Origin: Betaproteobacteria bacterium | GTDB lineage: Bacteria; Pseudomonadota; Gammaproteobacteria; Burkholderiales; SG8-41 | Length of the DNA stretch: 63,756 nt | Direction of reading: 5' to 3' | Assembly: GCA_016192825.1 (NCBI GenBank) | Contig: JACPTK010000016.1 | Coordinates: 1-63,756 of the forward strand | Shown: positions 39,760 through 48,875 of the stretch, piece by piece | How positions within the stretch are numbered: the first letter of the stretch is position 1 | Layout of the letters: every line of letters starts with the position of its first letter | Position numbers and translations under genes: made by a program | The notes under the pieces: generated by a model | Database searches by the model: none | Told to the model about the DNA's origin: nothing | What the model saw: only the letters and a program-made list of their open reading frames with translations

Positions 39760-39888
39760 TTACCGTGAAGTCGGGTCGTCCGGGAACGTCGGCGCTGGCT
39801 GATTGCCCGGTTGCTCGGTTGCGCAACCCGCGGCGAATCCGAGAAGAATGGCGACTAACGCGATTCGAACCCAAGATAGCGTGTTCAT
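39760..39888 (-). CDS. Small lipoprotein, 42 residues
   Basis: ATG at 39888 follows AAGGAGAGATC closely, one of the best ribosome binding sites in the window. The product starts MNTLSWVRIALVAILLGF and has a lipobox ending AAGC at about residue 22. The mature part is a short Pro-rich tail (EQPGNQPAPTFPDDPTSR). It is too short for standard ORF cut-offs. It resembles other tiny betaproteobacterial lipoproteins but I cannot name a family. Confidence 0.65.
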   Translation of the reverse strand: MNTLSWVRIALVAILLGFAAGCATEQPGNQPAPTFPDDPTSR

Positions 39889-40089
39889 GATCTCTCCTTG
39901 ATGAGGTGGGATAAGGTTTTCCAAGGTTTACCCGGGCGCGGTCGAGCGATAATGGAGCCCCGCGCCCGAAGTAGTCTCTGCGTCGGATGTCACCGGCATG
40001 TCGCGGGAAGATTGTTTTTCCGTCTCGACGCGGGCGCGTCGAGAATGTAAGTTTGCAGTAAGCTGTTCACGATCGAGGAGGGTAGCGAC

Positions 40090-41199
40090 ATGAAACGACG
40101 CCAATTCCTGAAGAAAGCCAGCCTGGCCCTCGCCGCCGGAACGGTCGCGCCGCCGGCCATTGCGCAATCACAGCCGGCCATCCAGTGGCGCATGGCGTCG
40201 AGCTTTCCCAAGAGCCTCGACACCCTCTTCGGGGCCGCCGACATCATCAGCAGGCGCGTCGCCGAGATCACGGACAACCGGTTCCAGATCCGCGTTTTCG
40301 CCGCCGGCGAAATCGTGCCGGGCCTGCAGGTGCTGGACGCCGTGCAGAACGGCACGGTCGAATGCGGTCATACCGCCCCCTACTACTATATCGGCAAGGA
40401 TCCGGCCTTTGCGTTCGCGACCGCGCTGCCGTTCGGGCTGAACGCGCGCCAGCAGAACGCCTGGATGTACTACGGCGGCGGGATGGAGGCCATGGCCGGC
40501 CTGTTCAAGGAGTACGGCTGCATCCAGTTCGTCGCGGGCAACACCGGCGCCCAGATGGGCGGCTGGTACCGCAAGGAGATCAGGAGCGTCGCCGACCTCA
40601 GGGGCCTCAAGATGCGCATCGGTGGCCTCGGCGGCCAGGTGCTCGCCAAGCTCGGCGTGGTCGGGCAGCAGATCGCAGGCGGCGACATCTACCCGGCGCT
40701 CGAGCGCGGCACGATCGATGCGGCGGAATGGGTGGGCCCGTACGACGACGAGAAGCTCGGCTTCCACAAGGTCGCCAGGTACTACTACTACCCGGGGTGG
40801 TGGGAAGGCGGCCCGCAGCTCTCCGCGATCGTCAACCTCAAGAAATGGGACGAGCTGCCGAAGGCGTACAAGTCGGCGTTCGAAACCGCCTGCGCGGAAT
40901 CGAGCGTGCACATGCTCGCGCGCTACGACGCCAAGAACCCGGAAGCGCTGCGGAGGCTGGTTGCCAGCGGCACCCAGCTGCGCGCTTTTCCGCGGCCGGT
41001 GCTGGAAGCGTGCCTGAAGGCCGCCAACGAGCTCTACACCGAGCTCGCGCAGAAGAGCGCGCACTTCAAGCGCGTCTACGAGGGCTGGCGCAAATTCCGC
41101 GGCGACCAGTTCCTGTGGTTCCGCGTGGCCGAAACGAGCTACGACAACTTCGTGTTCGCTGCGGTGGGGAAATCCGCGTCGCCGCGGAAGAGGAAATAG
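40090..41199 (+). CDS. TRAP-type DctP solute receptor, Tat-exported
   Basis: A 369-residue receptor of TRAP transporters (DctP/TakP-like). A twin-arginine signal is visible: MKRRQFLKKASLALAAG, cleaved near AIAQ. The body has the DctP text (IQWRMASSFPKSLDTLFG, FAAGEIVPGLQVLDAV, GLKMRIGGLGGQVLAKLG, ALERGTIDAAEWVGPYDD). The Glu/Trp in DAAEWVGPYDD is typical of the TakP subgroup that binds 2-oxo acids with a metal. No DctQM genes follow; the next gene is glyA. GAGGAGGG precedes the ATG. Confidence 0.92.
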   Translation: MKRRQFLKKASLALAAGTVAPPAIAQSQPAIQWRMASSFPKSLDTLFGAADIISRRVAEITDNRFQIRVFAAGEIVPGLQVLDAVQNGTVECGHTAPYYYIGKDPAFAFATALPFGLNARQQNAWMYYGGGMEAMAGLFKEYGCIQFVAGNTGAQMGGWYRKEIRSVADLRGLKMRIGGLGGQVLAKLGVVGQQIAGGDIYPALERGTIDAAEWVGPYDDEKLGFHKVARYYYYPGWWEGGPQLSAIVNLKKWDELPKAYKSAFETACAESSVHMLARYDAKNPEALRRLVASGTQLRAFPRPVLEACLKAANELYTELAQKSAHFKRVYEGWRKFRGDQFLWFRVAETSYDNFVFAAVGKSASPRKRK

Positions 41200-41207
41200 G
41201 GCATTTA

Positions 41208-41240
41208 GGCGTTTGTCGGCCCCAACTCCGACAAACTCCA
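41208..41240. repeat. Solo hairpin of the GTCGG family
   Basis: GGCGTTTGTCGG and CCGACAAACTCC pair imperfectly around CCCCAACT. It is a degenerate relative of the terminal hairpin at 4624-4655. It lies just after the TRAP receptor stop. Confidence 0.55.
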
Positions 41241-41410
41241 AGCCGCAACGGCCGGTCTGCCGCCGCGCCGTTCAAGCCGCGCATCGCGACGGCCGCGCCG
41301 GTTCCCGAAATCCCGTGCCGCGGCACGGGCTTTCTGTCGTGGTTGCGGCCCCGTAGCGCGCCGCGCTTCGGTGCTAAAATCAACGATTTACCGGACGCAA
41401 GCCCTTCCCC

Positions 41411-42661
41411 ATGTACTCTCCCGATGACACCCTCGAGCGCTTCGACCCGGAATTGTGGGGCGCGATCGAGCGCGAACGCCGGCGCCAGGAGGACCACCTG
41501 GAGCTGATCGCTTCCGAGAACTACGCCAGCCCGCGCGTGCTCGCGGCCCAGGGCTCGGTGCTCACCAACAAGTACGCCGAAGGCTATCCCGGCAAGCGCT
41601 ACTACGGCGGCTGCGAGCACGTGGACGTCGCGGAGAGCCTGGCGATCGAGCGCGCGAAGAAGCTGTTCCACGCCGGCTACGCCAACGTGCAGCCGCATTC
41701 CGGCGCGCAGGCGAACGCGGCGGTCTACTTCGCCGTCCTGCACCCGGGCGACACCCTGCTCGGCATGGCGCTCGACGCGGGCGGACACCTCACGCACGGC
41801 GCCCGGGTGAGCCTGAGCGGACGCTACTTCGACGCGGCGACCTACGGCCTGAACGACGAGACCGAGGAGATCGACTACGCCGAGGTCGAGGAGCTCGCGC
41901 ACGTCCGGAAGCCGAAGATCATCGTCGCCGGCGCCTCCGCCTATTCGCTCGTCATCGACTGGAAGCGCTTCCGCGCGATCGCGGACAAGTGCGGCGCGCT
42001 GTTCATGGCGGACGTCGCGCACTACGCCGGCCTGATCGCGGCGGGGCTCTACCCCAGCCCGGTCGGCGTCGCCGACTTCGTGACCACCACCACGCACAAG
42101 ACGCTGCGCGGGCCGCGCGGCGGCCTGATCCTCGCCAGCGCCGAGCACGAGAAAGTGCTGAATTCCGCGGTGTTTCCCGGCACACAGGGCGGGCCGCTGA
42201 TGCACGTGATCGCCGCCAAGGCGGTGGCGCTCAAGGAGGCGATGTCGAAGGAGTTCAAGCATTACCAGGAGCAGACCCTCGACAACGCGCGCGTCATGGC
42301 CAAGACGCTGCAGGAGCGCGGCCACCGCATCGTCTCGGGTCGCACCGAGTGCCATATGTTCCTGGTTGACCTGCGCGGCAAGCGGCTCACCGGGCGCGAC
42401 GCCGAGATCGCGCTGGGCCGGGCGAACATCACGGTAAACAAGAACGCCGTGCCCAACGATCCGCAGAAGCCGATGGTCACCAGCGGCATCCGCGTCGGGT
42501 CGCCCGCCATGACCACGCGCGGCTTGAAGGAGATCGAGGCCGAGCAGCTCGGGAACCTCGTCGCCGACGTGCTCGAGGCCCACGACGACGACAAGGTGAT
42601 CCGGCGCGTCGCGGGCGAGGTGAAGAAGCTCTGCGAAAAATTTCCCGTCTACAGCCAGTAA
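41411..42661 (+). CDS. glyA: Serine hydroxymethyltransferase
   Basis: A 416-residue PLP enzyme that interconverts serine and glycine and charges tetrahydrofolate. Seen are [20 protein letters not shown], the [13 protein letters not shown] loop, [13 protein letters not shown] and the PLP-lysine in [14 protein letters not shown] (about residue 232). Length is exactly that of bacterial GlyA. It begins the conserved run glyA-nrdR-ribD-ribE-ribBA-ribH-nusB. TAAAAT about 30 bases upstream could be a -10 box. The stop TAA is inside the left arm of a hairpin array. Confidence 0.97.
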   Translation: MYSPDDTLERFDPELWGAIERERRRQEDHLELIASENYASPRVLAAQGSVLTNKYAEGYPGKRYYGGCEHVDVAESLAIERAKKLFHAGYANVQPHSGAQANAAVYFAVLHPGDTLLGMALDAGGHLTHGARVSLSGRYFDAATYGLNDETEEIDYAEVEELAHVRKPKIIVAGASAYSLVIDWKRFRAIADKCGALFMADVAHYAGLIAAGLYPSPVGVADFVTTTTHKTLRGPRGGLILASAEHEKVLNSAVFPGTQGGPLMHVIAAKAVALKEAMSKEFKHYQEQTLDNARVMAKTLQERGHRIVSGRTECHMFLVDLRGKRLTGRDAEIALGRANITVNKNAVPNDPQKPMVTSGIRVGSPAMTTRGLKEIEAEQLGNLVADVLEAHDDDKVIRRVAGEVKKLCEKFPVYSQ

Positions 42662-42752
42662 CGAGTGCGAAGTGCTGAGTGCTGAGTGCAAAGCAAGAAA
42701 ATGCAAAAGGGCAGCACCTCTGCACTCGTTACCCAGCACTCTGCACTGAGTA
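42658..42752. repeat. Two-arm heptamer array (GAGTGCT / GCACTCT)
   Basis: GAGTGCG, AAGTGCT, GAGTGCT, GAGTGCA follow the glyA stop. TGCACTC, AGCACTC, TGCACTG end just before the nrdR ATG. The outer pair GTAACGAGTGC/GCACTCGTTAC includes the glyA stop codon. Confidence 0.75.
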
Positions 42753-42753
42753 T

Positions 42754-43221
42754 ATGAAGTGCCCGTTCTGCAGCTCCCCCGACACCCAGGTCATCGACTC
42801 CCGGGTGAGCGACGAGGGCGACAGCATCCGGCGCCGCCGCAAGTGCGCGGGCTGCAGCAAGCGCTTCACGACCTACGAGACGGTCGAGTTGCGGATGCCG
42901 CAGGTGGTGAAGCAGGACGGCACCCGCGCCGAGTTCGATCTCGACAGGCTGCGCACGGGGTTCATGCGGGCGCTGCACAAGCGGCCGGTGCCGACGCAGA
43001 TGGTGGACGAGGCGATCGCCACCATCACGCAGGACGTGCTCGCCCTGGGCGAGCGGGAGATCGAGTCGCGGCGCGTCGGGGAGATGGTGATGCGCGAGCT
43101 GCGCAAGCTCGACCAGGTCGCGTACATCCGCTTCGCCTCCGTTTACCGCAGTTTCGAGGGCGTGGACGATTTCCAGGACGCGATCAAGGAAGTCCAGCGC
43201 CCCGCCACCAGAGAAAAATAG
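42754..43221 (+). CDS. nrdR: Transcriptional repressor NrdR
   Basis: A 155-residue repressor of ribonucleotide reductase genes. The N-terminal zinc ribbon is MKCPFC...CAGC (Cys3, 6, 31, 34), followed by an ATP-cone (residues 49-139) that senses dATP/ATP. Length is standard. The start at 42754 is fixed by the zinc ribbon. It directly follows a repeat array and is normally cotranscribed with glyA and ribD. The TAG stop opens a TAGCCGCGATGGCGCC repeat. Confidence 0.97.
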   Translation: MKCPFCSSPDTQVIDSRVSDEGDSIRRRRKCAGCSKRFTTYETVELRMPQVVKQDGTRAEFDLDRLRTGFMRALHKRPVPTQMVDEAIATITQDVLALGEREIESRRVGEMVMRELRKLDQVAYIRFASVYRSFEGVDDFQDAIKEVQRPATREK

Positions 43222-43320
43222 CCGCGATGGCGCCAAGACGCAGAGCAGACTGGATGGGTCGAACTGTCCATTGAACCTGAAGTTTCTTACCTCAGCGCCT
43301 CCGCGCCTCTGCGGCTAATT
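43222..43320. repeat. CGCCAAG-type dispersed repeat with complementary end
   Basis: TAGCCGCGATGGCGCCAAG follows nrdR and CTCAGCGCCTCCGCGCCTC, TGCGGCTAA ends at the ribD start, so the outer TAGCCGC/GCGGCTA form an inverted repeat. A relative starts at the stop codon of the tartrate dehydratase-like gene (9747). Confidence 0.6.
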
Positions 43321-43321
43321 T

Positions 43322-44407
43322 ATGTTTTCTGATGACGATCACCGCTACATGGCCCGGGCGCTGGCGCTGGCGGAGCGCGGGCTCTACACCGCCGCGCCGA
43401 ACCCGCGCGTGGGCTGCGTGATCGTGCGCGACGGCGCAGTGGCGGGCGAGGGCTGGCACGAGCGCGCCGGCGCCCCGCACGCTGAGGTGAACGCGCTCGC
43501 GGCGGCGGGCGAGCGCGCGCGCGGCGCAACCGCCTACGTCTCGCTCGAGCCGTGCGTGCACCAGGGGCGCACCGGGCCCTGTGCCGAGGCGCTGATCCGG
43601 TCCGGCGTCACGCGCGTGGTGGCCGCCCTGCAGGACCCGAATCCGAAAGTGAGCGGCAAGGGGCTGGATGCGCTCAAGCGGGCCGGCATCGAGGTCGCGG
43701 TCGGGCTGATCGAGGACGAGGCGCGGGAGCTCAACATCGGGTTCTTCTCGCGCATGGCGCGCGGCCGCCCGTGGGTGAGGATGAAGATCGCGGCGAGCCT
43801 GGACGGCAAGACGGCGCTCAACAACGGTCGCAGCCGGTGGATCACCGGCGAAGCGGCGCGCCGCGACGGGCATCACTGGCGCGCGCGCGCCTGCGCGGTC
43901 CTGACCGGCGCCGGCACCGTGCGCGACGACGATCCGCGGCTCACGGTGCGCGAGGTGACCACCAGCCGGCAGCCGCTGCGGGTGGTGGTGGACAGCAGGC
44001 TGGAAACCCCGCCCACGGCGAAAATACTCGAGGGCGGCGGGGTGCTGGTGGCGGCCGCGCGGGAGGACCCGCCGAAAATCGCCGCGCTCAAGTCAAAGGG
44101 CGCGGAAGTGGTGGTGATGCCGAACCGCGCCGGCAAGGTCGAGCTCGGCGATCTGTTCCGGGAACTCGCGCGCCGGGAAATGAACGAAGTGCACGTCGAG
44201 GCCGGATTCCGGCTGAACGGCTCGCTGGTGCGCGAAAGCCTGGTGGACGAGGCGCTCGTTTACCTTGCGCCGGCGTTGATCGGCGACAAGGCGCATGGCA
44301 TGTTCGAGCTGCCCGAGCTGACGGCGCTTTCCGGGCGGCGGGAGCTCGCGATTCGCGATGTGCGCATGATCGGGCCGGATATCCGGATCATGGCAAGGTT
44401 CGTATAA
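43322..44407 (+). CDS. ribD: Bifunctional diaminohydroxyphosphoribosylaminopyrimidine deaminase/reductase
   Basis: A 361-residue two-domain enzyme for steps two and three of riboflavin synthesis. The deaminase part (1-145) shows zinc ligands in HAEVNAL and EPCVHQGRTGPCAE, the latter with Gly where Pro is usual. The reductase part starts at about 150 (VRMKIAASLDGKTAL) with the NADPH region at GAGTVRDDDPRLTVR. Its TAA overlaps the ribE ATG by one base, so the pair is coupled. Confidence 0.96.
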   Translation: MFSDDDHRYMARALALAERGLYTAAPNPRVGCVIVRDGAVAGEGWHERAGAPHAEVNALAAAGERARGATAYVSLEPCVHQGRTGPCAEALIRSGVTRVVAALQDPNPKVSGKGLDALKRAGIEVAVGLIEDEARELNIGFFSRMARGRPWVRMKIAASLDGKTALNNGRSRWITGEAARRDGHHWRARACAVLTGAGTVRDDDPRLTVREVTTSRQPLRVVVDSRLETPPTAKILEGGGVLVAAAREDPPKIAALKSKGAEVVVMPNRAGKVELGDLFRELARREMNEVHVEAGFRLNGSLVRESLVDEALVYLAPALIGDKAHGMFELPELTALSGRRELAIRDVRMIGPDIRIMARFV

Positions 44408-45000
44408 TGTTCACCGGAATCATCACGGCGGTGGGCACGGTCCGCGGGGCGCCGCCGTCCCTCGGGGGCCGGCGGGTCGTCATCGACGCGGCCGGCCTGG
44501 GTTTTCAGGATGTCGCGGTCGGAGACAGCATCGCGGTGAACGGCGCCTGTCTTACCGTCGTGCGCCGCAGAGGGCGGACGTTCGAGGCGGACGTTTCGCG
44601 GGAGACGCTCGCCTGCACGACCGGGTTCGCTTCCGGCGCGCGCGTCAACCTGGAGAAGGCGTTGCGGCTGGCGGAGCGCCTGGGCGGGCACCTGGTGACG
44701 GGGCACGTGGATGGCGTGGGAACCGTGAAGCGGATCGTGCCGGCGGGGGGCAGCCGCATGATGGCGGTGAGAACCCCGGCAGCGCTCGCGCGCTACGTCG
44801 CGCGCAAGGGATCGATCGCGGTAAACGGCGTGAGCCTCACGGTCAACGCCGTCAAGGGCGCGGAATTCACGGTCAACCTGATTCCGCACACGCTCGGGGC
44901 GACCAATCTCGGCGCGTTGCGCGCGGGCGACCGGGTCAACATCGAGGTGGACTTGCTGGCGCGTTACGCCGAGCGGCTTGCTGAAAATAGACAGGATTAA
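44407..45000 (+). CDS. ribE: Riboflavin synthase alpha chain
   Basis: A 197-residue riboflavin synthase made of two lumazine-binding repeats. MFTGIITAVGTV opens the first, GHLVTGHVDGVGTV the second; IAVNGACLTV and IAVNGVSLTVN are the matching ligand loops. It dismutates two dimethylribityllumazine to riboflavin. It begins on the last base of ribD. The end, ENRQD then TAA, is encoded by an AATAGACAGGATTAACAGG repeat. Confidence 0.96.
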   Translation: MFTGIITAVGTVRGAPPSLGGRRVVIDAAGLGFQDVAVGDSIAVNGACLTVVRRRGRTFEADVSRETLACTTGFASGARVNLEKALRLAERLGGHLVTGHVDGVGTVKRIVPAGGSRMMAVRTPAALARYVARKGSIAVNGVSLTVNAVKGAEFTVNLIPHTLGATNLGALRAGDRVNIEVDLLARYAERLAENRQD

Positions 45001-45081
45001 CAGGATTTACAGGATTAGATCAAGACCGTTTTTCCGTGTTGGGTTTAATCTTGTTAATCATGTGAATCCTGTCTATTTTTT
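44985..45081. repeat. AATAGACAGGATTAACAGG repeat with complementary arm
   Basis: ACAGGATTA, ACAGGATTT, ACAGGATTA (10-bp period) start inside the last codons of ribE. A complementary arm (TAATCTTGTTAATCATGTG, then AATCCTGTCTATT) ends ten bases before ribBA. Another full copy lies at 48757-48850 and a half copy at 58262-58281. Confidence 0.85.
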
Positions 45082-45090
45082 GTTTTTGAT

Positions 45091-46224
45091 ATGACCTCAA
45101 GGCAGGAAACGGGCGTGAGCCCGATAACAGACATCCTCTCCGACCTCAAGGCCGGCCGGATGGTGGTGCTGGTGGACGAGGCGGATCGCGAGAACGAGGG
45201 CGATCTGCTGATCGCCGCCGAGTTCGCGACGCCCGAAACGATCAATTTCATGGCGCGCTACGGGCGCGGGCTTATCTGTCTCACGCTGACGGAGCAGAAG
45301 TGCAGCGGCCTCAATCTGCCGCTGATGGTCGCGAATAACCGCTCGCCGCTCGGCACCAATTTCACCGTGTCGATCGAGGCGGCGGAGGGCGTCACCACCG
45401 GCATTTCCGCCGCCGACCGCGCGCGCACCGTGCAGGTTGCGATCCGGCCCGATGCGGCGCCCGCCGACCTGGTGCAGCCCGGGCACGTCTTCCCGCTGAT
45501 GGCCCAGGATGGCGGCGTGCTGGTGCGCGCCGGCCATACCGAGGCGGGCTGCGATCTGGCGCGCCTGGCCGGTCTTGTTCCCGCCGCGGTGATCTGCGAG
45601 ATTCTCAAGGACAACGGCGAAATGGCGCGGTTGCCTGACCTGATCGAGTTCGCCGCCCAGCACAAGTTACGGATCGGCACCATCGCCGACCTCATCGCGC
45701 ACCGCAGCCACACCGAGTCGCTGGTGATGCGGGTGGCGGAGCGCGAGATCGAGACCGTGCACGGCAAGCTCCGGCTCTACGTCTACAGCGACCGGATCGG
45801 GCGGGAGACCCACCTCGCGCTGGTCCAGGGCAGGCCCGCGCCCGGGAAGGACGCGCTGGTGCGGGTGCACGAGCCGGTCTCGGTGATCGACCTGCTCGAC
45901 ACGGCCAGCCGCAGCCACTCGTGGAATTTCCATGACGCGCTTGCCGCGGTGAGCCGCGCCGAGTGCGGCGTGATCGTGCTGCTGCACCGGCAGGAAGGCG
46001 CGGACGAACTGCTGGAGCGCGCGCGGGCGCGCGAGGGGCAGGCGGCGGCGTCCGGCGTGACGCTGCGGAACTACGGCATCGGCGCGCAGATACTGAGGGA
46101 CCTGGGGGTGAAGAAGATGCGGCTGATGGCGCTGCCGCGACGAATGCCCAGCATGGCGGGGTTTGGGCTCGAGGTGACCGGCTATGTGCAGCCGCCGGCG
46201 AAGCCGAAGCCCGATAAGGCGTGA
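45091..46224 (+). CDS. ribBA: 3,4-dihydroxy-2-butanone-4-phosphate synthase with degenerate GTP cyclohydrolase II domain
   Basis: A 377-residue RibBA-type protein. The first 210 residues are a complete RibB domain ([46 protein letters not shown]). The second half has the GTP cyclohydrolase II fold ([18 protein letters not shown]). It lacks the zinc cysteines and the SECxTGD motif; [14 protein letters not shown] stands there. It can therefore make dihydroxybutanone phosphate but probably not open GTP; a separate RibA is needed. This degenerate hybrid is known from other proteobacteria. Confidence 0.93.
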   Translation: MTSRQETGVSPITDILSDLKAGRMVVLVDEADRENEGDLLIAAEFATPETINFMARYGRGLICLTLTEQKCSGLNLPLMVANNRSPLGTNFTVSIEAAEGVTTGISAADRARTVQVAIRPDAAPADLVQPGHVFPLMAQDGGVLVRAGHTEAGCDLARLAGLVPAAVICEILKDNGEMARLPDLIEFAAQHKLRIGTIADLIAHRSHTESLVMRVAEREIETVHGKLRLYVYSDRIGRETHLALVQGRPAPGKDALVRVHEPVSVIDLLDTASRSHSWNFHDALAAVSRAECGVIVLLHRQEGADELLERARAREGQAAASGVTLRNYGIGAQILRDLGVKKMRLMALPRRMPSMAGFGLEVTGYVQPPAKPKPDKA

Positions 46225-46363
46225 CAGGGTAAGGCGTGACGTGGTGACGCGTGACATGATGCGGCGTGACATGGTGCTGCGTGACGCGGTACGGCGTGGC
46301 ACGGCAAAACCCCGCGAAACAAGGCCAGGGTCGAGTCACGAGTCACGAGTCACGAGTCACGGA
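46218..46363. repeat. 15-mer and heptamer array (GCGTGACATGGTGCG; GAGTCAC)
   Basis: GCGTGACRNGGT units run from the ribBA stop to about 46305. Four GAGTCAC units follow (46335-46362), just before ribH. The TGA of ribBA is the TGA of the first unit. Confidence 0.8.
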
Positions 46364-46369
46364 AGTTAA

Positions 46370-46852
46370 ATGGCGCGCTACGACGACATCGAGGAGCTCG
46401 AGCCCGACCTGAACGGGGCCGGCCTGCGCATCGGCATCGTGATGAGCCGCTTCAACCAGGACGTGGGCGAGGGGCTGCTATCGGCGTGCACGGCCGCGCT
46501 TGCGAAGCACGGCGTTCGCGCATCCGACATGCTCATCGTCACCGTTCCCGGCGCGCTTGAGGCGCCTCTGGCGCTGCAGAAGATGGCGAACAGCGGCAGC
46601 TACGACGCGCTGATCGCGCTGGGCGCGGTGATCCGCGGCGACACCTATCACTTCGAGGTGGTCGCCAACGAGTCGGCGAGCGGCATCACCGCGGTCACGC
46701 TCGATAACGGCGTGCCGGTCGCGAACGGCATCCTGACGACGGACGACGAGAACCAGGCGCTCGCTCGCATGTCGCAGAAGGGCGCCGACTGCGCGGCGGC
46801 GGCGATCGAGATGGCCAACCTGATGAAAAAACTGGATAATCCTGTCGATTGA
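46370..46852 (+). CDS. ribH: 6,7-dimethyl-8-ribityllumazine synthase
   Basis: A 160-residue lumazine synthase. It condenses the RibB product with the RibD-derived pyrimidine. Signature segments are [45 protein letters not shown] (catalytic His in the last) and [14 protein letters not shown]. It is followed by nusB after six bases, the standard pairing. Confidence 0.96.
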   Translation: MARYDDIEELEPDLNGAGLRIGIVMSRFNQDVGEGLLSACTAALAKHGVRASDMLIVTVPGALEAPLALQKMANSGSYDALIALGAVIRGDTYHFEVVANESASGITAVTLDNGVPVANGILTTDDENQALARMSQKGADCAAAAIEMANLMKKLDNPVD

Positions 46853-46858
46853 ACAAAT

Positions 46859-47284
46859 ATGAAAACCAACCGCCGGCGCGCGCGCGAATTCGCGCTTCAG
46901 GGGCTGTACCAGTGGCAGCTCGCCAAGACCGACCCGGCCGCGATCGAGCGGCAGCTGGCGGAGGCGAAGGGCTTTGACAAAATCGACGCGGAATACTTCA
47001 AGGCGCTGCTGCAGGGCGCCATCACCGCGGCGCCGGAGCTCGAACAGGCGATCGCGCCGCACCTCGACCGCGAGTTCTCGCGGTTGAGCCCGGTCGAGCG
47101 CGGCATCCTGATGCTGGCGGGCTACGAGCTGGCGCACCGCCCCGACGTCCCGTACCGCGCGGTCATCAACGAGGCGGTGGAGCTGGCGAAGAGCTACGGC
47201 GGCACCGACGGCTACAAGTTCGTGAACGGCGTGCTGGACAAGCTGGCGGCGCAATTGCGCCGCGCTGAAATGAGTGAGTCGTGA
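46859..47284 (+). CDS. nusB: Transcription antitermination factor NusB
   Basis: A 141-residue NusB. Typical are the basic start RRRAREFALQGLYQWQL, and FSRLSPVERGILMLAGYEL and PYRAVINEAVELAKSYGGTDGYKFVNGVLDKLA. It binds boxA RNA with NusE in rRNA antitermination. It begins six bases after ribH. Its TGA stop begins a GTGAATA heptamer array. Confidence 0.96.
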   Translation: MKTNRRRAREFALQGLYQWQLAKTDPAAIERQLAEAKGFDKIDAEYFKALLQGAITAAPELEQAIAPHLDREFSRLSPVERGILMLAGYELAHRPDVPYRAVINEAVELAKSYGGTDGYKFVNGVLDKLAAQLRRAEMSES

Positions 47285-47385
47285 ATAGTGACTGGTGAGT
47301 GGAAGATTCCGGAAGCGTTCAGTTTGCTGCGCGTCCTGGTCCATTCACCAATCACCAATCACCAATCACCAATCACCAATCACGG
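47280..47385. repeat. Two-arm heptamer array (GTGAATA/GTGACTG and CAATCAC)
   Basis: GTGAATA, GTGACTG, GTGAGTG follow the nusB stop. Six (CAATCAC) units run at 47343-47385. The second arm is longer than the first. Confidence 0.8.
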
Positions 47386-47394
47386 GTTTAAGTG

Positions 47395-47661
47395 ATGGAC
47401 GAGCGGATCAAACGCAGGATTCTCATGTTTTATTTCGCGGGCTTTGTCAATCTGGTTCTCGGGCTCTACGTGCTGATCAACGGCCGCGCCTTTCTCGAGC
47501 ACGGCACCTGGCTCATCCTGCTGGCGTTCTTCTTCGGCTTCGCCGCCGTGGATTTCTGGTTCCCGCGCGTGCTGAAGAAGAAATGGCGGGAGGCCCAGGC
47601 GCAGCGCGCCGCGCAGCAGAACAAGGCTGAAGGCGACAGGATGAAGGGTGAAGCGGGATAA
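47395..47661 (+). CDS. Small inner-membrane protein
   Basis: An 88-residue protein with two membrane helices (FYFAGFVNLVLGLYVLI and TWLILLAFFFGFAAVDFWF) and a charged C-terminal tail (KKKWREAQAQRAAQQNKA). It lies between nusB and thiL, where betaproteobacteria often have a small membrane protein. Function unknown. ATG at 47395 is preferred to GTG at 47392. Confidence 0.75.
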   Translation: MDERIKRRILMFYFAGFVNLVLGLYVLINGRAFLEHGTWLILLAFFFGFAAVDFWFPRVLKKKWREAQAQRAAQQNKAEGDRMKGEAG

Positions 47662-47739
47662 GCGTGAGCCGCGAGCCAGCGGCTTCACGAATCGCGCCTG
47701 CCAGGCACCCGTCCCGAGTCACCAGTCACCAGTCACGCT
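47661..47739. repeat. Degenerate heptamer array (GTGAGCC; CAGTCAC)
   Basis: GTGAGCC, GCGAGCC start near the preceding stop. CGAGTCA, CCAGTCA, CCAGTCA, CGC end at 47738 before the thiL start. Confidence 0.6.
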
Positions 47740-47751
47740 TTATCCAGGCCT

Positions 47752-48723
47752 GTGGCGCTTTCGGAATTCGAGCTGATACGGCGTTTCTTCACCTATCCGG
47801 CGCGCAACGCCGTGCTGGGCGTGGGCGACGACGCCGCCATCGTGCGGGCGCGGCGCGGCGCGGAGCTCGTCATCTCCACGGACATGCTGGTTGCGGGGCG
47901 GCACTTCGCCAGGGACGCCGATCCGGAGCGGCTCGGCCACAAGGCGCTGGCCGTGAACCTGTCCGATATGGCGGCGATGGGCGCGACCCCGCGCTGGGCG
48001 ACGCTGTCCGTCGCGCTGCCGCGCGTCAACGCCGGCTGGCTGAGGGCGTTCGCGCGCGGCTTCATGCGGCTCGCCCGGCGTCACGGCATGGATCTCGTCG
48101 GGGGCGATACCACGCGGGGGCCCCTTAATATCAACGTGCAAATCATCGGGGAGGCGCCCGCGGGCCGGGCGTTGCGCCGCGATGGGGCACGCGCCGGCGA
48201 CGAGGTCTGGGTTTCCGGCACGCTCGGCGACGCGGCCTTGGCGCTCGAGCTTGCTCGGGGGAGACTTGAATTCACGCCGCGCGAGAGAAGACGGTTGCAG
48301 AAAAGGCTCGAAGCGCCGACGCCGCGTATTGCCCTCGGCGTTGGATTGCGCGGCGTGGCGCGCAGCGCGATCGACGTCTCCGACGGCCTCGTCGCCGACC
48401 TCGGCCATATCTGCGAGCGCTCGAAGGTTGCGGCGGTGGTGCAATTCGACTGTATCCCGGCTTCTGCGGCCATGAAACGGCATCTCGACCGGCCAGCAGG
48501 GCGCGTGGCGCTGCTCGCCGGCGGCGACGACTACGAGCTAGTCTTCACCGCGGGGCCGGCGCGCAGCGGGGCGATCGCCCGCCTGTCGCGGCGCCTGCGC
48601 CTGGGGCTTACCCGTATCGGCAGGATCGTGCGGCGGCAGCGGGGGGCGCGGCTGGTCACCGTGCTCGATGCCGCCGGCCGGCCGATGACGGTCAAGCGCG
48701 GCGGCTACGAACACTTCAATTAG
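47752..48723 (+). CDS. thiL: Thiamine-monophosphate kinase
   Basis: A 323-residue ThiL of the PurM/SelD-like kinase fold. Seen are LGVGDDAAIVRARRG, STDMLVAGRHF (typical Asp-rich substrate loop), LAVNLSDMAAMGATPRW, LVGGDTTRGPLNI and AIDVSDGLVADLGHIC. It phosphorylates thiamine phosphate to the diphosphate. The start is GTG at 47752. Its product is the cofactor of the ThDP enzyme elsewhere in the window, though no direct link is implied. Confidence 0.95.
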   Translation: MALSEFELIRRFFTYPARNAVLGVGDDAAIVRARRGAELVISTDMLVAGRHFARDADPERLGHKALAVNLSDMAAMGATPRWATLSVALPRVNAGWLRAFARGFMRLARRHGMDLVGGDTTRGPLNINVQIIGEAPAGRALRRDGARAGDEVWVSGTLGDAALALELARGRLEFTPRERRRLQKRLEAPTPRIALGVGLRGVARSAIDVSDGLVADLGHICERSKVAAVVQFDCIPASAAMKRHLDRPAGRVALLAGGDDYELVFTAGPARSGAIARLSRRLRLGLTRIGRIVRRQRGARLVTVLDAAGRPMTVKRGGYEHFN

Positions 48724-48756
48724 AACGGAATCACAGGATCGAAAACCAAGACTCCG

Positions 48757-48850
48757 ATAGACAGGATTAACAGGATTTACAGGATTAGATCAAGAACAGA
48801 TCACCGTCTCGATTTTGGTGTTTGTTTTAATCTTGTTGATCTTGTGAATC
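48757..48850. repeat. GATAGACAGGATTAACAGG repeat with complementary arm
   Basis: Same element as at 44985-45081, including the GGATTAGATCAAGA link and the TTTTAATCTTGTTGATCTTG arm. It separates thiL from the flavin monooxygenase gene. Confidence 0.85.
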
Positions 48851-48875
48851 CGGTACGGTCGAGCAAGGCAAGGTG

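Noticed and set aside
39841-39870. tRNA-like GATTCGAACCC string
   Set aside because: No acceptor or anticodon arms can be built around it. The bases encode a small lipoprotein on the minus strand.
41200-41410. Glycine riboswitch upstream of glyA
   Set aside because: No tandem aptamer-like conserved segments are visible. Only a degenerate GTCGG hairpin and GC-rich DNA are present.
45001-45090. FMN riboswitch upstream of ribBA
   Set aside because: The 90 bases are fully accounted for by the ATAGACAGG repeat and its complementary arm. There is no room for an RFN element.
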